Source of the DNA: Tetradesmus obliquus
Taxonomy: Eukaryota > Chlorophyta > Chlorophyceae > Sphaeropleales > Scenedesmaceae
Reading direction: 5' to 3'
Assembly: GCA_030272155.1 (NCBI GenBank)
Contig: CP126191.1
Location: 5,478,501 to 5,542,500 of the forward strand
DNA length: 64,000 bases
This document shows positions 54,679 through 64,000 of the stretch, piece by piece. The translations under genes were made by a program, and so were the position numbers. Each line of letters opens with the position of its first letter. Positions within the stretch are counted from its first letter, which is position 1. The notes under the pieces are model-generated. The model was not told the DNA's origin. It did not search any database and was given only the letters and a program-made list of their open reading frames with translations.

Positions 54679-57600
54679 ATGGCCAATGGCATTGCGCCTG
54701 CAGACGCAGCAGCCGCTGGCGAGGCTTCAGGCATCACCCCAACAGCAGCAGCAGCAGCAGCCCCTGCTGCACCTGCTACCTCCGCACCTGTGGACATCCC
54801 CGGCAGGTCTGGAGCTGCGTCACCTGCTGCTGCTGCTGCTGCTGTTGGCAATGGCACGCCTGGCAGTGGCGAGGGCCTAATGCAGAACCTGGGCAGTGTG
54901 ATGACCGGCTGGGGCCGCAACCTGCTGGGGGCCAATGTGGTGGACTCATTCTCCAGCAACGAGGGCTTCAAGCTGTTCATGTCAGGTGAGGGGGCTGATC
55001 TGCATCTCGCGCAGAAGGCCAGCTGCAAAAACGACTTGGACCTGCTGCTGCTGCCTGGGTAGACGTGTACTACGTGCTGGTGTGCTGTATGCTGCGCAAC
55101 GCGTGCATTTAAAGCTAGGACGCAGGGGAGCCGCTCTCCTCACTTGCAGCAAGCCATAGGAGAATGAAGCATATGATGCTGTAGGCAGTGATTACATGGA
55201 CAAAGCCGGGCTTTGTAAGGCGTTCCCGGCTGACGTTGTGTTGCGCCCTTCTGCTGCTTGCAGGCGGCTGGCAGCGCGGCAGCAGCGGCGCAGCGCTGCC
55301 AGCCGATCAGCAGCCGCAGCGCACCAGCAGCGGCCAGGGCAGCGGCCAGGGCGCCGGCAGTGGTGCTGCTGACGCTGCACTGCCAGCTGTGCCAGATGGC
55401 AGCAGCAGCAGCAGCAGCAGCACTGCTGCAGCAGCGCCAGCGCGAGCCATGAGCCACCGCAAAACCAACAGCTTCACTGCGACCATGGACCCCTCAGGCC
55501 TCAACATCATTGAGGACTACGCGCAGTCGCCTGAGCTGCTGCCGATGCTGGCAGAGGAGCGCCCCGCCTCACCTGCAGCGGCAGCAGCAGCAGCAGGACT
55601 AGCCGGCACATCACCTGTGAGTGCAGTGCAGCGGACAACGAGCAACAGCAGCAGCTTGGCAACCTCGCCGGAGCCTGCTGCAGCAGCAGCAGCAGCAACA
55701 GCAGGCGTTGCAGCGGCAGCAGGCAGTGGCGGCTCATCTGCAGCCTCCAGCCGTGCCAGCAGCCGCAGCAGCAGCCCCAGCAAGCCGCCTGCTGGGGGCG
55801 GCCTGGGCAGGCTGGCTGCTGCTGCTGCCGCTGCCAGGCAGGCTGGCCGCAGACCCGACAGGAAGCGTGCTGCCACAGACAAGGCTAAAGATGCCAAAGA
55901 TGATGGGCTAGATGCAAGTGCTGATGACGGCGCGAGTCAGCCGCTGCTATCCCCTGAGTCAGCAGAGGAAGAGCAGGAGGGGCAGGGCAGCCAAGCAGAA
56001 GGCACCACGCCTGCAGCAGCAGCAGCAAGCAGCCGCAGCGCCACGCCTGTGATTGGAGTGGCACGCTCGCCGAGCGCTACCAAGTCTGTTGCATTCAATG
56101 AGCTGCCTGTCAGCAGCGGCAGCAGCAGCCGCTCACCTCACAAGCCTGAGAGGGCCGCCAGCAGCTTCAGCATGGGCAGCGGCGGCGGCAGCAGCAGCAG
56201 CAGCAGCCGTGAAAGCGGCCCGCTCGCACGCCGCTCAGCTAGCCCTGCACTGTTCAGCAGCAGTGCCGCAGACGCAGCAAATGGTCAAGCCAGCAGCAGT
56301 ATCAACAGCAGCAGCAGTGTTAGGCCCGGCAGTGCCAGCAAGCTGCGGCCAGGCAGCGCGACCCTGAGCAGCGGTGATGCGGCAGGCGAGGGCCTGCCGC
56401 AGCGCCCCGGCAGCAGCCGCAGCATGGCCAGCAGCTACGAGGCTGCTGCTACATATGTTATTCCGGGTGAAGAAGATGAAGATGAGGTGCTTGTTGAGGT
56501 GTTTGAGCATGAGCGGGTGCAGCCATTCAGGGGCTGGGGCCACACCTGGCCGGGGCACTTCCTGCCGAGTGACAAAGTGGGCCACTGGGGCGATCGAGCA
56601 GGTGCTCCTGGTGGCGCCATGAGCATGCTGTTTGACCGCGTGGCGCCGAAGCTGCCGCCCGGCTGGGGCTGGAGAGATGCCGAATGGTCGGTGGATATGA
56701 CAGGGGTGGAGGCTGAGGGATGTGATGCTGACGGCTGGGCGTATGCAATGGACTTTCAGTGGCTGGCCTGGCCCCCTGAGCCGCAGAATGGGCGCGCAGG
56801 GATCAAGAGCTTTGTGCGGCGGCGCAGGTGGGTGCGCACGCGCGTGCGGCTGCCGCCTGGGAGCTATGACGCAGCCGGCGAGGAGCAGCAGCAGCAGGCG
56901 GCGGCGTTCAGGCAGCAGCAGGCCGAGCTGGCGGCAGCGGCAGGCAGGGGCAGCGCCGGCAGCAGTGCCACTGCTGATGCTGGGCTGATTGCTGGGCTGG
57001 GTGGGCTGGGGCTGGGAGGCAGCGATGGCAGTGCTGCTGCTGCTGCGACGGCTGCGGCTGCAGCTGCCAGCGCTATGGTGACGCGCTTCATGCGGGTGGT
57101 GTCTGAGCTGCCTTCCAGCCCACCTAGCAGTGCCGGCGGGGCAGCAGCAGCAGCAGCAGCTGGTGATGGCAGCCCACGCACCGCAGCGGCCGCGGGCAGC
57201 AATGCAGCTGAAGGTGGCTTCATTGGCAGCTTGCCTGCTACACCTGTACAACCACAAACTTTGACCGGCAAGGACCAGCTGCCTGACGGGGAGGCAGCAG
57301 CAGCAGCAGCAGCAGCAGGAAGCAGTGCAGAGCAGCGTGAATTTGCAGCTGGCCAGCGGCTGTTTGGCTGTGACAGTGACGATGACAGCAGCAGTGTTGA
57401 CAGTGACACCCCGCCACCCCGCCCCAGGTTTGCTGCGCCCCTGCAGGACTCGGCAGGTGAGGGTGAGGGGCAAGGGCCAGCAAGCATGCTGCAGTCCCCT
57501 GGCGGGCAGCAGCAGCAGCAGCAGGAGGAGGAGGAGTGTCGTGTAGAAGCAGACAGTGTGCAGCCTAGCAGAGTAGACAACACAGCAGCTTCGGCAGCAG

Positions 57601-59010
57601 CGCAGGCAGGTGAACCAGAGCCTGCAGCATCGGGCTCAGTTGGCACGGCAGGTGATGTGCAGCAGAAGGTTGCTGCGGCTACGGTGGCAGCAGCAGCTGC
57701 CAACGCTGCACAGCTGCCGCAGCAACCAGATCCAGGCAGGGCTGATGGTGCTGCCTCTGCTGCTGCTGGCCCAGCAGCAGGCAGCAGGGCTGCTGCTCTT
57801 GCTGCAGCTGCAGCTGACGAGGTTGACAGTGATGTGGGTGTTGAGCTGAGCAGGCATGAGCTGCAGTCTCTGCTTGATGATGTCAGCGAGCCAGCCGGCA
57901 CAGAGGAGGGCAGCAGCATGACTGAGCAGCAGGCTGAGGAGGGCGCTGCGGCTGGCGGCAGCAGCACCGCTGTACAGCAGGATGCTGCGACGACAGCAGC
58001 AGGCTCTGCAGAAGAATCAAGTGCAGCAGCGGCAGCAGCAGCACATGAAGAGCAAGCAGCAGGTGCAGAAGCTCCAGCAACAGCAACAGCAGCAGCAGCA
58101 GTGAGTGAAACAGCTGCAGGGGGTGTATCAGCGCCCTTAGCAGCTCTCCGGCTGGGTGCCACAGTCACCAGCAGCGGTGACTGGACTTGGGCATCAGCAC
58201 CATCAGCAGCAACAGCAACTGCAGCAGCTGAGCCAGAAGTTGCTGCAGCACCAGCAGCATCTGCCAGCCATCCATCCAGCGCGCCTGCAGCTGCAGGTGC
58301 AACCATCAGCAGCAGCAGCGAAACGCCTGCAGCCGGCCCTGCTGAGGGTGCTGCCACTAGCAGCCAGGCTGCAGCAGCAGTGCCCGCAGATCAAGCCCCA
58401 TCAACATCAGCAGCAGCAGCAGCGCCGCCCAGCGCTCCCAGCGTCCCCGCAGGCACGCCCATCTCCACGCTGCGCAAGGCCGGCTCAGGCATCAGCAGCG
58501 GCAGCCCCCGGCTGGGCGCAGGCCGCGGCACGCTGCGCGGCAGCCGCACCGGCAGCGGCAGCAGCCGCAGCAAAGGCAGCAAGCTCGGGGCGGTGAGCCT
58601 GCGGCACAGCGCTGAGGGCGGGCTGCGCTCCTCTGGCGGATTCGGAGTGACTCAGCTGCTTGCTGGCTCTGGCGGGTCTGGTGTGGTGAGCCCCAGTGAG
58701 CTGCTGAGCCCTACCACCTCAGGTTCAGGGTTCAACTCTCAGGGCTCAGGCTCGGGGGCGGTGAGCTCAGCAGCAGGCAGCATGGATGATGCAGACAGTG
58801 GCTCCAGCCGGCCAGCGGCTGCAGGAGGAGCGGGATCACACGGTGCGCTTGTAAGCAGTGGCGGGCAAGCTGGCAGCAGCAGCACCAGCAGCAGGGTGGT
58901 GCCTGCTGCAGGGGTTGTTGGTGCAGTTGGTGATGGCAGCGGCATGTGTGAGGGCGTTGGGGGCAGCAGCAGCCCCTTTGCCACAGGCGGCGTGCAGCTG
59001 ATTGCCACTG

Positions 59011-59045
<35 letters not shown>

Positions 59046-59315
59046 GCCGCGCCTGCACCTGTTGAGGTTGCAGGTGAGGCAGCAGCCGAGCCAGCAGGCA
59101 GTGCTGCTGCTGCTGTTGCTGATGGTGAGCTGGGCAGCGGCTTGGATGCTGCTGAAGCAGAAGGACAAGGCAACAGCGGCAGCCCTGCAACTGCTGCAGC
59201 AAATGTGGCAGCAGCTGCCAGCAGTGGCAATGATAGGGATGGTCCTGAGGGGCTAGCTGCTGATGCACCTCAGGAGGGCAGCAGCACAAGGGCTGAGGGC
59301 TGGGAAACCTGGTGA
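54679..59315 (+). CDS. Dysferlin (peroxin/ferlin)-domain protein with very long disordered regions
   Basis: Two exons (54679-54985 and 55264-59315, phase 1) give about 1452 residues. Exon 1 is Ala-rich and ends in GLMQNLGSVMTGWGRNLLGA and SNEGFKLFMS. Exon 2 holds one folded unit at about residues 500-635: LVEVFEHERVQPFRGWGHTW, a PSDKVGHWGDR block, PPGWGWRDAEWSVDM, then GWAYAMDFQWLAWPP and SFVRRRRWVRTRV, that is DysFN and DysFC in order. These domains occur in ferlins, TECPR1 and the yeast Pex23/Pex30 family of ER and peroxisome membrane regulators. The rest is Ser/Ala/Gln repeats with acidic stretches. I see no C2 domain or clear transmembrane helix, so attachment to membranes is unexplained. 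The ATG at 54679 (gcgATGG) is a candidate start; an earlier exon is possible. Confidence 0.8.
59014..59041. repeat. (CAG)n run encoding polyGln
   Basis: About nine pure triplets in the C-terminal region of the dysferlin-domain gene, after LIATE. Confidence 0.85.
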
Positions 59316-61593
59316 CCAGGCCCTGCTGCTGGGCACATGTGTATGCTGTTTGGAGCTTGAGAGTTGAATATGTTGCTTTATGCCATGCTGTATAGTATGC
59401 CGGTCCTGTGTGGGGGCGTTGCTGGGGGTATGACGAAAGTAGCACCGCCTGCATGCACATGTGTCACACCCCAAGGTGTGACGAAGCAAGGCAGGAGGCC
59501 TAGGGAGTGTTGTCAAATGGGGTCAGTCATGTGGCTGCTTCAGCGCCATCTCCTTTTGTTGCCAAATTCCCAGCGCTGAAGCTGGCCAGGATGGTTTGGG
59601 TTGTTTTTAACGGAGACAGGTGCTGTGCTCTTGCCTGCCTGTATATTGGCAGTGCACTTCATGCACTTCGTGCACTGCTGTGTGCCCTATGGTGGTCGAC
59701 TATGCGCAGGAGAATGTAGCACTGCTGAAAGCGTGAGTAGCAGGATGGGCAGAAATTGCATTGTGGTTTGTATTTGGTGCAGGCTTGTCATTTGCAGCAG
59801 CAAGGTTGGCAGTACGCAGCACAGCATCAGCTATGTTGACCCTTTCAGCCCTGACCTGAGCAGAATCTCTGCTGCACCGCTGCTCCTGTTGGGGAAGGTG
59901 GCATGCTTGTTGACAGACGGAATGACTGACAGCAGCAGCAGCAGCAGCAGCAGCAACACTGCAGTCTAGCAGGAATGGGATAAAAGCTTGTCGTGTCCGG
60001 GAGTTGCTCAAGGGCGACAGCCATGTATGCCTGGGCGAGCGCCGACGGCAGCTCACATCAATAAGCACGTGTTTTGTGTGATGTGGCGGTACAGCCTGCA
60101 CGCCAGTGGCGCTGTCCATGGGTGTGTTGGGGTGTGTGAAGCTTGAGCTGGTTGTTTTTCGGAAGCTGAAACTCGTTGCAGCTGGTAACTTCCAACAGCT
60201 TGTCATGGCGACGCCATCTGCCAGACCTTCAAGTTGCGTGTTACACAGAGGAAGGGAGCAGAGTACAGAGCACACAATGAATGCAGGCATGGGTTGCCTG
60301 TGCTCAGCATGCTGCGCAGGTCGCACGTCGCCATGGATGCACGTGGTCCTGCATGTATCAACATGCGACCAATCTGCTGTGCATTGCCTTGCCAGACGGC
60401 GGCTGTGCTGCTGGCAAACATCTGGGCTGATGTGGCGTGGTCATAGCTGCAGCCTAGGCCTGCAACCTGCAAGACCCAAACATAGTAGTTCACACGCTGC
60501 ATGTACCCCGCCAGCCATGAAGTGCCCAACCCAGTTCAAAGGTCAGTGCTGGTCATGGTGGATGTAATCAAGCCCACATATCACGACGATGTGCTATGTC
60601 AGCGCACACGTGATGAGTTCGAACAAGCTGCACTGCATGGCATGCACAGCGCCAGGAGCAACCAACAGCAAGACAATCAGACTGCACAACACACGGCACG
60701 ACCAGACGCCCTGTAGGGAGCCGCAACGATGCGCACGATTTCCACCAGCTGCATACAACCTGGGCTTGAGCACAGCAGCAATTGCTTGCAAGGCAGTGGT
60801 GACCCAGCATGCACACATGCTAAAAACCACGCAACAGCACATCAAACTGCCACATGTTGGCATCCCATGGCATGAACCTGCAGATGTCAATGCACACACC
60901 AGTTACGCACAGCAGACAGGAGCTAAGCCACAACGAGCTGTTGCACGACAGTGCAGGCCATGCTGCGAATGCACCTGGTCAAGTCATTAACCCATGCGCA
61001 TGCATCAGCCAATTGCCTGACATCTGCACAGGCGAAGGATTCACCATGCACAGCCTGCTGCACTGCGCGTAGCGTTAATTTAAGGGCATGAAAGTCACAG
61101 GACGTTGAGCAGCTGTCTGCAGCCATAGGCTGTTGCCAGCCCCACACACATTACACAACAACAACACACACCACACTCACAGCAGCAACAACCTCCCACT
61201 CAGCAATGCAGAAGGCACTGCCACCACCTGCATGTGTGCTGTGCACACCATAACTCTGCAACGTAAAGAACATGACAGGTGCTTGCCCGCGCAGCAGCCT
61301 TTGCAGCTGCTGCAGAGGCATGGTAACATACGGCATCGCAAACTCCAGCGTTTAGGATCAACTTGAGACCAGCAAAGACGCTGCACAGCCCCCTATGGTC
61401 AGTGCTTGACACAAGTGCATGTGCTGGCATAACAGCAGGCAGCAGCCAGTCATATGCCGAGGTCTAACTACGCCCAACCGGCGTAATGAAAACGGCCCTG
61501 CGCACGCCATTGCAGCAGCTCTGCTGCTTCCCAGCACCAACACCAACTGCAGCAGCACGGCTGCCAGCACACAACAGCTTTATAGTCGGTGTT
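59316..61593. other. Convergent intergenic region, 2.3 kb
   Basis: It lies between the dysferlin-domain gene (+) and the plastid-leader gene (-). ORFs are short and mutually overlapping, with no domain and no convincing splice chain. I see nothing I can name. Confidence 0.45.
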
Positions 61594-62748
61594 CTACCGG
61601 AAGAACTGCGCATCCACCTCATCCAGCAGCACTGTCGCCTCCCGCGTGGCTGCTGACAACGAGGCGTCGCTGCTGGTGCCTGCGGGCGCGGTGCCTGGGG
61701 CTGTCTCCTGCAGCCGCCGCGCCAGGATGTCTCGCGCCTCCTTGAGGTTGAGCTTCAGCATGCCGGCGCGCGTGGTGTCGCTGTTGGCTCGCAGCTCCTC
61801 CAGCGCCACCTTGACGCCCTCCACGGCGACCTTGATCTCCGTCATCTCGGACGCTGCGCGGCAGCAGGCAGCAGCAGGATATGCCGTACTAGTTGCGCCA
61901 GGTTGAGTGTGATGTGATAGCTGCATCCAGCGGATGCGGGCACTGCACTACTAGCACATCGTGCCTGTTGTGATGCAGGCACAGCGCAGCAGAATCGGCA
62001 AATTACACAGGACGCCAGGTCGCCCTGCAGTCTTCGCCTGACCTGCAGACCACCACTGCTTGCACCCCACCGCCATCTGCAAGCTGACCACAACAACCGC
62101 TGCACTGCCTGCTGCTGTTGCTGCTGCTGCTGCCGCTGTCTGAATGGAGCCTGGCGCACCTATCTGGCTCTCCAGCACTGCGTCTGCCGTGTAGATGATG
62201 GTTGGCTCCGCCACCTCTATCTCTGGCATGGCTGGCTTGCTGTTTGGCGGCGGCGGGATGAGCTCGTCCAGCTGCTTGGTGACATCAGGCGGCAGCAGCA
62301 CCTTGAGGTTGGCCAAAATATCAGACTCAATGGTGGCACCACGCTCCAGGAAGGTCACCAGCTGGTCTTCAACTTCCTGCAAGGGCATGGGGAAAAGGGA
62401 GGCTGATGGATGAGGCATGCTGCTGGAGATGATGCATGGGATGTGCGGTGACACAGGCGCAGGCTGCAGCAGCGCGTAGTTGATGCTTGCTGTGTGCAAG
62501 AGCCATGTATGCATGGCAACAGCTGACTTTATCGGTGCTGAACATTTGAGTTTCACTGCTGTTGGCAGGCTGGTTGCTTGGCAGGCAGGTTGTGTCAGAG
62601 CTGCTGCCTCACCTGCAGTACCAGCTGCTGCTTTTCCTCCACTGGACGTGGGTCCTGCACTAATGTAGTAATACGCTCCATATCCGCCTGCCTGCAGCGC
62701 CAAACAGAGTGTATAGGTCAGCCTGCCTGGCGTCACCAAGCTGCTTGC

Positions 62749-62795
<47 letters not shown>

Positions 62796-63154
62796 TACAA
62801 TGACTCCAGTTTCTCCGGCATAGACAGCAGCGCCCCAAGAGTGGCACGAGGCCCAAAAGACGCAATATCGAACGGCGTTTTTAGCCATTGCTCGACCTTG
62901 CTGCCTGCAAACAAGTGGACAGCAGAAATGTGTCAGCGCCTTGTCGTGGAAGGGCTTGCCTAACGGCGTAGGGCACATCACACACGAAAGGATAGATGCC
63001 ACATGTACCAAGCGATGAGCTATACAATGGCGATCCCACTATCTTGTCGTCACCCGCCTGGAAAGCTGCTGCTTGCGCGCACCACCACCGCTGCCCGGCG
63101 ACTGCTCAGCTGATTCGACGCCGAAAGTCTACTGCTGCTATGTGTCAGCATCAT
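61594..63154 (-). CDS. Conserved-looking protein with plastid transit peptide
   Basis: Five exons on the minus strand (63154-63054, 62900-62799, 62691-62613, 62376-62160, 61853-61594) give about 252 residues with closing phases. The leader MMLTHSSSRLSASNQLSSRR-AAVVVRAS is a textbook chloroplast transit peptide with a VRA-type cleavage region. The mature part starts KVEQWLKTPFDIASFGPRATLGALLSMPEKLESL, followed by DPRPVEEKQQLVLQEVEDQ, an acidic helix region, a PPPPNSKPAMPEIEV linker and a C-terminal helix bundle (MTEIKVAVEGVKVALEELRA, LKEARDILARRLQE). It is mostly helical, soluble and not a known enzyme; I recognise no named family, though the FGPRA/DPRP style looks conserved. An alternative intron-1 reading uses a GC donor one codon earlier. 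The start is the first of two adjacent ATGs. Confidence 0.7.
62750..62795. repeat. (CTG)n run beside a 5' splice site
   Basis: On the coding (minus) strand it reads GTAAG-(CAG)n, so the CAG run begins immediately at the donor of intron 2 of the plastid-leader gene. Confidence 0.85.
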
Positions 63155-64000
63155 CTTGCTAGCGAGTGTAATCGCTGACTCCTGCAGGTATACACGACAC
63201 CCTCAGATCTAGGAGCTGAGCACCAATGCTTCTGCTTTTAAATAGCGTATCTTGTGTCAAGGACCCGTGGTAACTCAGGTGTTGCAGGCAAACACTCCTT
63301 GAACACGCTGAACAGGCCTCGTTGTTGCCTAGGTCTTTGACCATCCTGTGCACGCCTGGACCTGACAACACTGCCTTTTGATTGCCTGATCCGGCATCGG
63401 GATATGCTGGTTACGCGCTTGGTGAGTGGTTATGCTCCTCACCACCGTAGCAGCTCCGTCAGACTGGTCAGGTGGCCAGCTGGCAGCAACTCCATAACAA
63501 TACTTTCCGCAAACGTTAACCAAACGACTAGCTTAAACCTTTCCAAGCACATGCATCGGTACCAGCAAGATCCAGGTGCCATAAACGACAGGAGAGGTGC
63601 TATACACACAGGCCCTGCCGACGTGCCAAGTCGCAGCCTCCAGGCTGCAGCCTGCTTGACTGCATGATGCAGCGATGCTGGCAGCATGCCGCCCTAGAAC
63701 GGCACAGCAAGTTCCATCTGCTCCTGCTGCACTGTAACAATATGCGTGGCTGTGAATGTGCTGAAATGGCATGTCCAGCCGGCCGTATCCGAGGTACACC
63801 TCGCCAGCCTGGCCTGGCAGGCCATAGCGCAGCCGCTGTGTTGGCCTCACGGAATCGCGGCCGCTTGCCTGGGTCCCAGGCACTGTGCCTGTATGTAGTT
63901 TAACACTATGCTGCAAGGTAAGCATTATATGCACGGCCTGTGCATTGCGCAGCGCAGGAACACAACCGAGCTGGGAGTTCTGATCAGCTGCCACGGTTGC
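63155..64000. other. Right-edge region; no supported gene
   Basis: It is the upstream region of the plastid-leader gene plus 600 bp beyond. A minus-strand frame at 63533-63994 reads GEVYLGYGRLDMPF and another reads WDPGKRPRF; neither has a partner exon in the window. A gene entering from the right edge is possible but not shown. Confidence 0.3.

Noticed and set aside
56235..58357. Long minus-strand ORFs opposite the dysferlin-domain gene
   Set aside because: They are mirror images of Ala/Ser codons; only the plus frame carries the dysferlin motifs.
60600..60720. tRNA-like gttcgaa string in the 59.3-61.6 kb gap
   Set aside because: No matching A box or cloverleaf arms could be found around it.
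63533..63994. 153-codon minus-strand ORF at the right edge
   Set aside because: Two competing frames, no start with context, no domain and no partner exon inside the window.

Overview
This is a nuclear genome window from a eukaryotic green alga, most likely a chlorophycean (Scenedesmus/Chlamydomonas-type; the genus is my inference). The reasons are spliced genes with GT-AG introns of about 100-1200 bp, GC-rich coding sequence, heavy CAG-derived Gln/Ala/Ser runs, OPR/FASTK-like helical-repeat proteins, plastid transit-like leaders, and kinases resembling the Chlamydomonas cilia regulators CALK and LF2. There are no operons, no tRNA or rRNA genes, and no mobile-element genes that I can recognise. 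All multi-exon models below were assembled by hand from reading frame, splice dinucleotides and phase; none is backed by transcript data.

Layout. 0.4-3.3 kb (-): a five-exon torsin-like AAA+ ATPase whose third intron holds a tandem array of about 161 bp units. 4.0-4.6 kb (+): an intronless dolichyl-diphosphate phosphatase. 5.5-9.7 kb (-): a large OPR/FASTK-like organelle RNA-binding candidate. 9.7-13.2 kb: a gene-poor stretch. 13.2-18.6 kb (-): a greatly expanded Rit1-like tRNA ribosylphosphate transferase. 18.8-23.1 kb (-): one or two unrecognised low-complexity genes. 23.5-24.9 kb (+): a small Sel1-repeat membrane protein. 25.4-27.0 kb (+): a coiled-coil gene with micro-exons. 27.7-30.5 kb (+): an F-box protein. 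31.0-31.9 kb (+): a small unknown gene.

33.3-35.5 kb (-): a plastid-type glutathione peroxidase with a GC-AG intron. 37.0-37.9 kb (-): a membrane-anchored DnaJ-type zinc-finger protein. 38.1-44.0 kb (+) and 45.1-46.8 kb (-): two convergent protein kinases, one aurora-like with a tail of about 1000 residues and one CDK20/LF2-like. 47.0-48.4 kb (+): a Golgi/secretory glycosyltransferase-like protein. 49.8-51.6 kb (-): a peroxisomal 2,4-dienoyl-CoA reductase ending in SKL. 52.0-54.3 kb (+): a VASt-domain lipid-transfer-like membrane protein, followed at 54.7-59.3 kb (+) by a dysferlin-domain protein. 61.6-63.2 kb (-): a conserved plastid-leader protein. The last 0.8 kb has no supported gene.

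How the genes relate. They are mostly independent housekeeping genes: dolichol recycling, tRNA modification, redox defence, beta-oxidation and organelle RNA biology. Three neighbourhoods may be functional: the two cilia-type kinases next to each other, the VASt plus dysferlin pair (both membrane-contact or organelle-membrane modules), and several tight head-to-head pairs that probably share promoters. A recurring sequence theme is triplet repeats: in exons they read CAG on the coding strand, while many introns carry CTG on the coding strand just before the 3' splice site.
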